NCBI GenBank assembly: GCA_018350325.1
Contig: JAEVLN010000051.1
Location: forward strand, 124,001-188,000
DNA length: 64,000 bases
Origin: Globodera rostochiensis
Taxonomy: Eukaryota; Nematoda; Chromadorea; Rhabditida; Heteroderidae
Direction: 5' to 3'
Shown: piece by piece, positions 23,401 to 34,392 of the stretch
Numbering within the stretch: position 1 is the stretch's first letter
Layout: every line of letters begins with the position of its first letter
Translations under genes and position numbers: made by a program
The notes under the pieces: generated by a model
What the model was told of the DNA's origin: nothing
What the model saw: only the letters and a program-made list of their open reading frames with translations
The model's database searches: none

Positions 23401-24709
23401 GCACATTTTGTTCCATTGTTCGCGTGACTGCCAGTGCGGAAAGTCGGACTTGCATTCTCAGCGTTTTTTGTTTTGTTTTTGTTTTTGCAATAGCACTCAA
23501 AATGGACCCCCCCCCCCCCGGGGGGATTAACACGGAAGCGGCACTTCTCGCAGAGAATGTTGTCCATGTGATGGCATTGATGAAGACGGTGATAATGCGG
23601 GGAGGGGGGGGGGGGGGGGGGGAACAGGACGAACGTCAAAGAAGCATTTCCCCGAGGGATTGTTGGAACTGACAAATGATGGATGGATGAAAGGGTGGGC
23701 GGTGGAGGATTCGTGATAATTTTAAACAGCTCTTCCGGGGAGGGGGAGTAAAAAAGCTTTGAATCGGGGAGGTCTAAGCCTAAAATTTCAAAAACAAAAA
23801 TAACAAAAAAGATGGAGCCAAGTTTGGTCAGCGCCTTCGGGGCACTGTCGGGGAGCATCCCTAAATGGAAATCATCCCTAACCTAAACAATCTGCGCTTT
23901 CGAATGCCGTAAGAGTTACCTCCATCATTTCCATGCTTTGTTAGCCCCCTTTCCCCTGCCAAACCAACGAAATGAAAAGGTGCCAAAAGATGTAAAATAC
24001 GATCAGTGATCAGTGATTAGAAATCGTCCCCCGTCCTCGGGCATATTGTTGTGAGTTTCGTAAGCGGATGTAGGAAATCTCTGTATTTTATGGCGAACAG
24101 GCCGTACAAGCGCACAAATTTTCTTTAAAATTCCAATTTCGACTGGGAGTTGATATATGTGAACAATTCGTAGCACTTAATCGCCTCCTCCTTTTTGTTT
24201 CACACTCCCTCCCCCTCCCCCCCCCCAAACTTTGCATTTTTCCTGTCGATGATAAAAATGTGTTCCTTTTGAGGGGGCGGCAAAGCCCTCTCCGCCTGAA
24301 GGAAGGAGTACACACATATTCAGCGGAACGAAGAAAGCTGATCCGATCCGCAGGTCCGATCGGATCAGCGGGAGGGGAAAAGATCCGAAAATCTCAGCCC
24401 CCCCCCCGCCCAGCCATTGTTTGCGCAAAATGTGAGGTATTCGGTGAGCGTGCGTGTCAAAGTCCCTTCCGCTGAGGGGTTTTGTTTGTTTGGGCCCCTC
24501 AAGGCGTCCCCCCCCCACCTCAGTTCGGGCGCATTATTTTCGCCTATTTTCCCACCTTACAATCAGCAGAACACGCCGCTCTTTGTTTCCCACCTTACAA
24601 CAAAAAGCGTTCCAAAAATTTCGAGTGGCTTAAAAAGTGATTTTTGGCGCTTTTCCAGCAAAAATTCTCTTCCTCAAAAGTCGTCTTTTCTTTTGATTCC
24701 GGGCCAAAC
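20496..24709. other. 4.2 kb shared upstream region with homopurine/homopyrimidine runs, no confident gene
   Basis: Lies between two divergently transcribed EF-hand genes. It is full of G or C runs of 8-19 bases (near 20740, 20908, 21580, 22893, 23510, 23606, 24220) and long purine-rich strands. These create long but unconvincing ORFs (for example 23040-23858 minus, 272 aa, Pro/Phe/Ser-biased). I find no coding pattern with splice support and take it as regulatory or non-coding sequence. Confidence 0.6.
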
Positions 24710-25954
24710 ATGGTAAAACAAAATCTGTCTCAATCGTAAAATGGCAATAAATTTCCAAAAACAGACGGATTCTCGCGTTACAGAGGCACTAGAGCAGCTT
24801 ACATCGGACCAAATTGAACGTAAGGGGTGGGAGAGAGACTTTATGCGGGTTTATCCCGAACACTGAGCAGAGTTCCGCAAGTACTTCAACATGTTCGACA
24901 AGGAGGGCAAAGGGTTCATCAAGGCAACTCAAGTACTTTTTTTGAAAAAAGAGATCGACTGTCGCTATCCAACGGCGGCATTCTCAGCGTCGAGAATTTC
25001 GTGTTCCATCGGTCATCGGCAACAGAATTTAAATTCTAACATAAAAACGGCAGCTGATCCCTCCCTCCCCCAAGGGGCTTTGTCCGTGCCGGAATTTTCA
25101 GTTTACGCACTCTCATAATTTACGCCGGTCAAATACCGGATTTTTGGACGGGACAAACTCATGATTATTTTTCTAAATAGTTTTTAAATTCCGCTCGCTA
25201 ATTGAGGATTAAAAAGCAAAAATGTGTCTTAGGTATATTGATAAATGAAAAGGTGGGCCAAATACTGCGGACAATGGGCCAAGCATTCGAAGAGCGGGAC
25301 CTGAAGCAGCTGATCCGCGAGTTCGACTCGGACGGGTCAGGCGAAATCGAATTTGAGGTTGCGGACCATTCTTCTTAGCAATGACGGGTCGAATTGGTTA
25401 CAGTAATGATTAATTGTTTGAGGGGCTTAAAAAGGGGGAACAACATATTGAAGATGTTCAGAGAACAGTTCTTCTTATTGTTGAAGGAGTTCGCCGCGAT
25501 GGTGGCCAACTTTGTGGTGGCGGGCGAAGACAACGAGGGCCTGGAGCAAGAACTTCGCGAGGCCTTTCGCCTCTACGACAAGGAGGTGGCTCTGGCAATT
25601 GACAGTTGCTAACAGATAGGCGGCCCCTTTCGGCATTCAGGGAAATGGCTACATAAATGTGAGCGATCTGCGCGAAATACTGCGGGCACTGGACGACAAG
25701 ATCACGGAGGACGAATTGGATGAAATGGTGGGACACGTTCCATGGGCCTAAACTTGCTCATAAACCCCCAACCTTTTTGAGATTGCCGAAATCGACACGG
25801 ACGGTAATTAATGTTGGGGGGAATGGGCCGATGCTTGAAATCCAACTTTCTTTCAGGTTCGGGAACGGTCGATTTTGACGGTGCTTTTTGCAAAAGTTTG
25901 TGTTGAGCCCTTCAAGCCCGTTTAGAATTCATGGAAATGATGTCGGGCGAGTGA
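24710..25954 (+). CDS. tnc-2: Troponin C, pharyngeal type
   Basis: Exons 24710-24712, 24765-24819, 24871-24932, 25253-25357, 25487-25585, 25641-25727, 25782-25803, 25857-25880, 25926-25954; 161 aa, the usual size. The sequence follows nematode TNC-2 closely: QFRKYFNMFDKEGKGFI, VGQILRTMGQAFEERDLK, FDSDGSGEIEFEEF, REAFRLYDKEGNGYI and C-terminal EFMEMMSGE. EF1 and EF3 have non-canonical loops (DKEGKG, DKEGNG). EF2 and EF4 (DSDGSGEIEFEE, DTDGSGTVDFDE) should bind calcium. TnC triggers thin-filament contraction. The start uses an ATG|gt microexon followed by TDSRVTEALEQL; an alternative ATG at 24741 would read through that acceptor. Confidence 0.95.
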
Positions 25955-26241
25955 TCGCTTTGACCGGTGACGATGGTACGGACTGATCGGAAAATCGTTA
26001 AATTGTGCACATAAACAATTCGGCACTTTCGTTTAGTTCTAATTCAGCGCCACGGAAACTTCAGAATGTTTTCAGATATTTTCTGAAACGTTTTGAAACC
26101 GGAACATTATGGTTGTTCGACAAAAATTTGCTTAAGAATATTAACAAAAGTGCCGTTCTATTCCCTCAAAATTAAATGTGAATAAACAAATTTAACACCA
26201 CGTGAAACAAAACAACAAAGTTTTCGGGCATTTCCCAGTGA

Positions 26242-27068
26242 TTAGTCCCCGCCGGCCTTGACAGCGCACTTCTTCAACATCTCCTGCAAGTCGTTCTTGG
26301 CCTCTTCGTCCCGTCCGTAGTCCTTGACCACTGCCACCGAACAGCCGACAATTTTGCGAGCCTTGCCGTCCTTGTCATATTTGCACTGGCCGACCATTTG
26401 GCCGAGTTCGGCTTTGTCCTCCACCTCCAGAATTGGAATTCCGTGCTCCTTGCACAGCGAACGCACCAACTTTTCGAAGGACGCCTCGTCACAGCTTTTG
26501 GCAAAGAGACAAAAGTGCGCCTCACGCCTAAATAAAAGAAGTTGCTTCCTTTTTCTTATTTTTTGCTTTTCAATCCGAACTTCGAAATTACCCCCCCCCC
26601 ACCCGCATGGACTTTTTGTGGCTCAAAAAACTCCTAATTTAAAAAAAAAACATACAATTTTAACAAAAATGGTTGCCTTCTAAATTATCACGCACTTGCG
26701 TGAAGACGACAACCAACCACTTAGCAAAAAGAGGAGTGGTCCCAGGCCTACGAGTGGGTGGGTGGAGGGCAAAGGAAAATGCATAATTTACTGAAATTTG
26801 ATTGAACGCTGTTCTTTATATGCATTCTGCAGAGACTTTCGGGGCAAGGATTACAATCCTTGCTGTAAAAAAAGGGTGAACTCCCCCCACCCCCCCCCCC
26901 CGGCTTCCCATTACTTGTCAAGAATTCGCGCTGCCTCGTTAAGTCCGCGCGCCACACCGTCAACGACCAGCGCCGATTTCAGAACACGCTTCAACACTTC
27001 ATTTGTCTCAAGTGACTCCCTAAATCACACAAATATAAAGAGAAAAAATAAATCGAAGCATACGTCAT
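26242..27068 (-). CDS. rps-12: 40S ribosomal protein S12 (eS12)
   Basis: Three exons, 27068-27064, 27019-26915 and 26527-26242, give 131 aa. The start is a five-base microexon (ATGAC) joined in phase to MTESLETNEVLKRVLKSAL. The core REAHFCLFAKSCDE, then CKEHGIPILEV, QCKYDKDGKARKIVGCS and VVKDYG, is characteristic of the L7Ae-fold protein eS12 of the small subunit beak. Length is typical. Convergent with troponin C (288 bp between stops). It diverges from the proteasome gene across a 0.7 kb shared upstream region. Confidence 0.96.
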
Positions 27069-27766
27069 TTTTATTTTTTGAATGCAATTTGCTCCTTAAA
27101 AGTCCTCGCAATCGCAGAAATTAAGATTTTGTCTTAAAATTTAAACAGCCAATACAGAAAGTTAGTGTCAATTTGGAAATAGCGTTTTGTCGCATGACAA
27201 AAAAGGGAAGTTACGCAAAAATTAATTTGCGATCTCCAACAAAACGCAAAAGTTTTACATCAACGATTTATAACACAAAAACGAAATGGACAAGAGGGAA
27301 GACGAAGCTCTATGACAAAATCCCAAGTCAAAGTCAGCCAAACGCACAATTCAGGGTGAAGAAGAAACCCGGATTTTAATTTATTGTGAAATGATGCTAT
27401 CCTTGACACTTATTCCGCCTAAATTGACCAGAAGAGCTTTCTTTTTGAATAAAATGACTGATTTATGTTTTTGCTTACATGGGAATGCCCGATTTTTGCC
27501 TTACTTGACATTTTGCCTTACTTGACATTTTGGCTGACTTTTTTGGGTTTTGTCCGCCAGCGAAAGAGAAGCAAAAAATGATTATTTACCTATTTTTTAA
27601 AGTTTTGGCGTTTTGTTTTAGCTAATTCTAAATTTATTTTTACAAAAACGATGAGATTGAGTATTTTTGACCATTTTTGGACAAATAAAAATTGTTAATT
27701 CTGTTAATTTCCGAAATAAAATTTAATTTTTTCAGCCAATTTCTTGCTTAAGTTCCAACACAAAAA
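27069..27766. other. Shared upstream region of rps-12 and pas-3
   Basis: 698 bp between divergent start codons of two constitutively needed genes. A 68-codon ORF at 27173-27379 looks non-coding. A tandem 'TTGCCTTACTTGACATTT' pair lies near 27495-27530. Probably a bidirectional promoter. Confidence 0.5.
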
Positions 27767-29105
27767 ATGAGTCGTCGTTACGATACTCGCACGACTATTT
27801 TTTCACCAGAAGGTCGCCTCTACCAGGTGGAGTATGCGATGGAGGCCATTGGCCAAGCCGGCACGTGCCTTGGAATCCGAGCGCCGGATGGCATTTTCAT
27901 CGCTGCCCAAAAATTGGCAACGCACAAACTACTTGACGACCAAGTGAGGACAAATGTGTTAAAGATTTGTGTTTAAACGCAAAGAACGATTTGAATAGGA
28001 CGTAATTGATGTTAGTGAATAATTGCCTTAAAATTTTTCAGGGTTAAATTGATAATTATTTTAGATCATGAACGAGAAGATCTACAAGGTGGCGGAGAAC
28101 ATCTACTGCACGGTGGCCGGAATCACCAGCGACGCGAATGTTCTGATCGACAAATTGCGCGAAATGGCGGTGGCCAACACTTTGCAGTATGGCGAGAACA
28201 TTTCGGTGGAGCAACTCGTCGTCAGATTGTGCGACGTCAAACAGCACTACACACAGATCGGAGGTTTGCTTGGCTTCCCGCGCGGCAAAAAATGCTTAAA
28301 CTTTGGCAAACTTTTTCTGATTACACCAATTAATGCCTCCAAGCGTCCTTAACTCGAGACAAAGCATTTTAGTTTAAGCACATTTAACGAGTTTTTCCTG
28401 CATTTCCAGAATATAAAATGAATTCGTATCTCAGGCAAGCGGCCCTTCGGAGTGTCGCTTTTGTACGCCGGATGGGACTGTCACCACGGCTTTCAGCTGT
28501 ACCAGTCGGACCCCAGCGGAAATTACGGCGGTTGGAGGGCCACGTGCATCGGGAAGGGCCATCAGAACGCAATTTCAATGCTCAAACAAGAGTACAAGGA
28601 CGAGGAAATGACGCTGGACAAGGCAAAGGATCTGGCGATGAAGGTTGGCATTGGGGAAAGCAGCAACATATTTTGGAATTCGTGTCACGTCGTTTGGCGT
28701 ATAAAGCCATATTTTTGGGTTTTACCAATACGGGATTAGGAGGGTTTAGACATAAGTCCCTCTTTAAAAAGTCGAGTTCAGCTTTGAGAGTGAGAGCCGG
28801 TTACACGAAAGATTTAAAAAAAAAGATTGTGAGGGGAATAGGCATTTTTACAATATGTTGTTTTTTGATTAGGTTGATAAACAAAAAGCAAAACTCACCT
28901 ATTTTGAATCTGTTATTGTTTGGAATTTCAGGTGCTTTCCAAGACGATGGACGCCAAAATCGCGGTGGACAAGTTGGAGATGGCCGAGCTCACGCTCGTC
29001 CAGGGACGGCCAGTGTTGCGCATGTTTGATGAGACGGAACGGAAGCGGTTGATCGAAAAGTGGGAAGCCAGCGAGGCCGCCCAACAGCAGCAGAGAGAGG
29101 CATAA
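27767..29105 (+). CDS. pas-3: 20S proteasome subunit alpha type 4 (alpha-3)
   Basis: Four exons, 27767-27943, 28065-28263, 28435-28643 and 28932-29105, give 252 aa. The alpha-subunit signature [20 protein letters not shown] is at the N-terminus, followed by [17 protein letters not shown], the GITSDAN strand, [14 protein letters not shown] and [18 protein letters not shown]. These features identify alpha4/PSMA4. It forms the outer ring that gates the 20S core. The C-terminal tail is Glu/Ala/Gln-rich. The COA7 gene starts 228 bp after the stop on the same strand, a spacing compatible with a nematode operon. Confidence 0.97.
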
Positions 29106-29333
29106 AACAGCGGCCACAAATGGGGGCACTGATCGGATGTTTGGACTCTGATCATTGATCGTTCTTTGTTTAAACTTTGGATGCATGTGGATGCCGATAA
29201 AATGACTTTTATTTGTTCATTTGTGGTTTGTTTTGTGGAAATGGGTGAATGTTTGGTCTTCACTCTGTTAAATATATTTTTTAAATTTCGCGTTTCTTTC
29301 TATTTCCGTACTTTTGAGTTGAACGCTTCACCA

Positions 29334-30680
29334 ATGCCATTGCCGTGGAGTAAGAAAAAGAGGCCGGGGGACGACGAAGTGTTGGAGAGCGGGATGACAA
29401 TGACCGAAATAATGGACGAGCGCAAGGAGTATGTGAACAACATTGGAATTGAGTACCGTTTTGGCTGTTACGAGGAGAAGCGGGCCGACTCGTGTCAATT
29501 GTTGGGCGAATATTTCGAGGCCGTGCAAACGGATTTCAAGGCGGCGTTTGATGTCTTTCGCAGCAATTGTGAACAGCGACAGTTCCCGCGCAGTTGCTTT
29601 AAGTACGGACAGTATTTGGCCGCCGGAAAGGAGTGCGAGCCGTGTTTCAAGCAGGTCGGTCGAGAAAGGCATTCTCCCACCCCACAGAACGGTGAAACTT
29701 CAATTAAGTGACCCTTCCTATCAACAGAATTAGGGTGAGCTGGGCCGAAAAAAAAAGTTCCGAACATTGGCTTTTCTCCAAAAATATTTTGTAAAATTTA
29801 ATGATCTCTGCCACCTGTGCTATCAAAAAGAGTATAATTTTTTTTTTTTTGGTTTACTTTCCCAATTTTGCATTCATTCGTTTTTTGTTTAGGCGATCCC
29901 TCCCCTCAGAATGTCCTGCGACGGGGGCATCTACAAGGGTTGTCGAGTGTTGGCGCTGATCTTATGGAACGGTGAGCCTGATCGACTGCCCGACTCCGAG
30001 CAGGCCGAACAACTGATGCGACGGGCTGCGGAGTTGGGCGATCACGAGGCGAGCTGGATCCTAAGCACTTGGTCAAGCAGTTCGGTATATTATTGAACGA
30101 ATCCCCTAAAAATGCGGAAGCAAGCCAAACCATTTATGATGGACGACTGACTTAACGGAAAATTAACCTAAAAAACTTTGTTTTTTTTTTGTGTTACCCT
30201 TAGTTTTTTGTTATAAATTAACACTTCTTTCTTTCTTTTGAGGTATATGGGCTCGTCGGCCAAATTAAAACGCGAAAAGACGGTGCGTAGCGATCACAAA
30301 ATGGGCGCACTATCCAGAGACATGGAAAAGGCGCTGAGCTACGGGCTCAAGGCGTGCGACGAGGGCGATATTTATCAGGTTGATTATAGACGGGGGTGGA
30401 GGCAATTTGACCGCATCAATTACAATAAAATGAATGACCGTATTGCCAATTTATGCAATTTCCAGTCTTGCTTGAACGTCTCGCGGATGTACCGGCTCGG
30501 CGACGGAATTCCAAAGGACGAGAACAAGTAAGTGGGACGGGCGAGTAGTTAGAGCAATCTTCGCAGGATACATTTCTGATTGTACACCTCTTTCTAACCA
30601 GGGCAAAACAATACAATGCAAGGGCAAAAGAGCTGCACCGAATGATCAAAAAGGGATGGAACGCCGGATTTACCGGATGA
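29334..30680 (+). CDS. coa-7: COA7, Sel1-repeat cytochrome c oxidase assembly factor
   Basis: Five exons, 29334-29654, 29893-30071, 30243-30378, 30466-30527 and 30602-30680, give 258 aa, slightly longer than animal COA7 (about 230). It contains Cys-paired Sel1-like repeats: [56 protein letters not shown] and [18 protein letters not shown]7 is a heme-binding, disulphide-rich mitochondrial intermembrane-space protein needed for complex IV assembly. The join at 30071 uses the donor ACTTG|GTCAAG, because only it keeps frame with exon 3. The ATG at 29334 gives a basic N-terminus ([12 protein letters not shown]). Probably second in an operon with pas-3. Confidence 0.92.
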
Positions 30681-30930
30681 ACAGTCTACATTTTGTTCAT
30701 TGTTATCGTTAATTATGTGTATTGAAAGACTCAATTTGAAACTTCTCGACCCACAAAGCTACCCACTTTTAAATTTTACCATTTCGCAGCATTTACATTT
30801 AGAATTGATTAAATACGGATAAAAATGGACAAACGCCCCACCTAACTCTTAAGAAAATAATTTATACTAAAATAAGCAAATGTCAATTTAAGAATTTGTC
30901 AAGGGGCGAATAAATAAGTCGGCGCGTCAC

Positions 30931-31821
30931 TCACACACTGTTCGGGTTGAAAATCTCAATCCAATAGCCGTCCGGGTCCGAAATGAACGCCAGGCCCTTC
31001 ATGCGTCCGTCGTCCGGTTTCTTGACGAACTTCACGCCCATCTGCTCAAATCGCGCGCAAGCCGCGTAAACATCGGGCACTGCAATTCCAATGTGACCTA
31101 AAGTGTGCACAACAATTAATTCGGCTTACCAGTGAAAAGCTGTTGGACAACTAACAGAAAAAATTTCAACTTTTCTCACCGAATCCACGCGGATCCGAGT
31201 TTCCGTTGTGGTAACCGGCAAAGTTTGGGTCGCATTCCCAATTGCTGAAAAGGCAAAAATAGCATTCGAGAACATTAGAATGCCCAAAAGTCCGACTGAG
31301 TGAGTTCGATGGTCGAATGAGTTGAGAGAGCGAATTTCTTCTGTTTTGTCTCGTCTGCCGGGATTTCGTCTGATTTTTTATAGCCCATGAAAAAGAGAGA
31401 AAATTTTCCTTCCGGAAAGTCCAATTGCTTCAAAAGCCTTAAAATTTCATTAAATAATTGACGCGAATTGTAAGACTGACCGCATTCCGAGCACATTGGT
31501 GTAAAATGGAACGGATTTGCGCGGGTCTTGAATACGGTACATTGTTTGTTGAAAATAAAAGCCATTTGTGGCCTCGTCCGGCTCCTTGATCAGATTCTTG
31601 ATCTGAAACAGGAACAAACATTCTCATTTCACCAAATTAATGTGTCGGTTTCGAACTGTACGACGGTTCGAAAACATTTGAGCGGGGATTGCATAAACAA
31701 AATTTTTTAATTCCTTTTTCAGAGAAAAACCATTAGAAAGAGCGTTTGTATCGGACATTTGGAGAATGCATAAATTGGCAACCTCTTCGGCGGGAACGGC
31801 GCCTTCATTCTCCGATGTCAT
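30931..31821 (-). CDS. glo1: Glyoxalase I (lactoylglutathione lyase)
   Basis: Five exons, 31821-31783, 31602-31481, 31437-31297, 31244-31180 and 31097-30931, give 177 aa. Motifs match eukaryotic GLO1: [71 protein letters not shown] and [12 protein letters not shown]. The metal ligands Gln (QQTM), Glu (IELTHNW), His (GHIGI) and Glu (YWIEI) are all present. It isomerises the methylglyoxal-glutathione hemithioacetal to S-lactoylglutathione. The gene begins 228 bp downstream of the stop of the unknown gene at 32050-32861 on the same strand, so they may be co-transcribed. Confidence 0.97.
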
Positions 31822-32049
31822 CACACTGTCAATTAGTATGAAAAATGCTGGATCGATCAATATTTAAAGGGGGAAAATGCATTCGCTGACCAAAGATCAC
31901 AATATATTAAAAGCCGTCAATTGAGTTGACATAAAAGGGCAACAATAATTGGAGCCAAAAACACTTTATTCAGGTTGAATACAATTCTAAATGTCGTCAG
32001 ATCAAAAAATTCGACCGTCCGGTCTCTCGTGTCGGCCCTACCTATTCAT

Positions 32050-32861
32050 TTACATCATCATGTTTGTTTGTTCTCTGTAGGTTCCGCGCAAGTCTTCATT
32101 GAGGTCCTGCCTCCTCTGCTCTTCCCAATACTTCTCCGCCGCCTCTCTCAGTTCCGACACCGTCAATTCCCTTTCCTCCGATTCTTTGGACTCTCTTCGC
32201 GCAGCTTTCTCCATGTCAATGATTTCTCTGAAATTGGAAAAAAAGTTCGAAAGGTCCTCCCCCTCCCTTTTAAGAATGTGACCGGTCTGTCCTGTCCATT
32301 TACTTAATTCAATTCAAAATTCGTTACTTGTATCTGGTCATTGTTTGGTTCTTCGCGTTGGTGATCTGACTTTGGCCCGATGGATTGAACAGGAACGTAA
32401 TCACTTTGCGGGCTTGGACTAAAAAACGAAAATTAATTTTTTACAGTTCCCTAATAATCTAAAGGAGGAAAAGTGACAAAGCATCAATTAAACAAAAGAT
32501 AAAATTCTTTTAGTCAAAAAGGAGTGTGAAAATACCTCCTATCCACGAATTTGGGTTGAATTCGTACTGAGCCATCGCAAAATAACCTCCAGCAGCCAGT
32601 ACAGTCGGAATACCGAGAAAATAAAAGGGCTAAAAATAAAAAATTTACATTTTTTAAATATTGTAAAGCACTGATAATCAACCGGGTGGCGTTTCCCATT
32701 CCCAAACAAATATTCAAATATTTCTTTAACAATGCTTTTCTGGTATTGCTGGAATCAACCGTTCGGGTCAATTTTAAGGCATCCCAGAGTCGGTGAATCT
32801 CTAAAAAACCAGGGTGGGTCCATCTCTATACCATTACTCACTTACGTACCATCCGGCTCAT
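32050..32861 (-). CDS. Unrecognised protein with one central hydrophobic helix
   Basis: Five exons close in frame to 176 aa: 32861-32846, 32800-32649, 32629-32536, 32418-32328, 32227-32050. The first donor is optimal (GTAAGTGAGT). The N-terminal half is basic and helical (VQIHRLWDALKLTRTVD, RKALLKKYLNICLGMGNATR). A hydrophobic segment FYFLGIPTVLAAGGYFA lies at about 59-75, then FNPNSWIGVQARKVITFLF. The C-terminal third is highly charged and probably coiled (EIIDMEKAARRESKESEERE, EKYWEEQRRQDL), ending NMMM. I do not recognise the family. An organelle-membrane accessory protein is possible, but that is inference. Confidence 0.7.
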
Positions 32862-33561
32862 GAGCGAAGTCTGGTGATCTCTAAAATTTGTTTCATAAAG
32901 TGAGGAGCCCGTTCCGACATGCAACTCCGATTCAGATTCTACGAGATTTTTGGAAAAAAATTTTGAAATTTTTTCAAAAATGTAGGTCACTTCGGTACTA
33001 TTACCAAAATTATTACTTGGGCAGCTTTTTGCAGGACACTTCTTTCCACAACGCATCGCCGCCTCTTTTCACAATAACTTGAAGAGGGCGGGACAGACAA
33101 ACCATCAGAAAAGTGTCTGTCAGATAATACAAATGACGGAAAACGCTGGAAAATAATTAATATACAATGCTTTGTTATACGCGTTTCCAAGTCCATTGTT
33201 AAAGGAATAGAAAAGAACTATAAAAATTAGAAATTGGATTTGGAAACAACCGGACCAATACGCGTTTGGCTTATACTTTTGGCTATTTTTGTAAACGCGC
33301 TAATTTGTAAATGACAGAAGGCCAACAAACTTTTCTAACTCCAAATGGAAGTGAATTTGTCAAATCGGAAAGGCTCGGCTCGTTTAGGTTACCTATTTCT
33401 GGGGCTTTAAGTGTGTTCTAAACCCTCAAAAATAAAAAGGCTCTAATCAAATAAATTACTTTTTAAGTTACCTTAAAAGTGTGGAAAATCTAATATTTGG
33501 GCGGTTTGAAGACGTCAAAAACATTTATTTTGACTTACTTACCTCTGCTCGTGCTCGGCCA
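32862..33561. other. Shared upstream region of the unknown one-TM gene and GOT1
   Basis: About 700 bp between divergent starts. Short ORFs only; no supported gene. Confidence 0.5.
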
Positions 33562-34392
33562 ATGAATTTTGAATTGAGCAACACAAAGCGTAAGTCGCAG
33601 TTTTTGCTTATTTTCTTTCTGTTTTAATTTTAGAGTCCGAAGCATTTTATTCTTTATCCAAAATACTTCAAAAACAAATTCTTTTTGTCCTTTTGGGGAC
33701 TAATGGAAAGGAATATTCCTTTTTGCGTATTTATTATCTAATTCCGTTTCTTTCTAAGAGATCGGTGTTGGGTTAGCGCTGTTTGGAGTCACTTTCATCG
33801 GTTTGGGAATCATTCTTTTTCTTGACAAGGCATTGCTGGCCATTGGAAATGTAAGTTTTTGCCTTTTAGGTAAATTATGGGGAAATATTGCGAAACCCAT
33901 TTTAATTGGTTAATTTTGTTGTTTAATTCATTTCTTTTACCGTTTCTTCTTCTCTCAGCTGTTATTCATCGTCGGCCTGACCCTGGTGATCGGCATTCAG
34001 AGGACATTGATCTTTTTCTTCCAATGGCACAAAATGCGCGGCTCCACTTTGTTCTTCGGTGGCATTTTCCTCGTCCTCCTCGGCTGGGCCCTGGTCGGCA
34101 TTTTGGTCGAAATTTGGGGCTTCATTTTGCTGTTTGGGTTCGTCGAAGTGCCAACAAAAAGCATTTTAAAATTTATTTTTAGCGGTTTCCTTCCGTCCGC
34201 TGTCCATTTTCTTCGACAAATGCCGGTGGTTGGGACAGTGCTGAGTTTACCCGGCATTCGGCAGGTAATTCCTCTTTTTTTTTTTTGTTTCCTCAAACTC
34301 TGAATCGCAAAAATGTGAAACTAAAATTTATTGGGCGTCGTCGACTTTTTTTGGCACAGCTCAAATCAGGCACGTATCCACGCTTTGGGTAA
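33562..34392 (+). CDS. GOT1: GOT1-type vesicle transport protein
   Basis: Five exons, 33562-33589, 33759-33850, 33959-34137, 34183-34264 and 34360-34392, give 137 aa; animal GOT1B is 138. Four hydrophobic helices are evident: [53 protein letters not shown] and [11 protein letters not shown], plus the family motif [10 protein letters not shown]. It ends [13 protein letters not shown] and a short tail. GOT1 is a small tetraspanning ER/Golgi protein in COPII-related traffic. The last exon ([10 protein letters not shown]) is chosen by phase and acceptor; reading through the preceding donor would instead give a 12-residue hydrophobic tail. Confidence 0.93.

Noticed and set aside
23040..23858. Minus-strand ORF of 272 aa
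   Set aside because: Pro/Phe/Ser/His-biased composition is the translation of purine-rich and poly-G sequence, with no domain and no splice support. Overlapping ORFs on the other strand are equally long.
27173..27379. 68-aa Lys-rich ORF between rps-12 and pas-3
   Set aside because: AT-rich chance ORF without splice sites or motif, lying in a shared promoter region.
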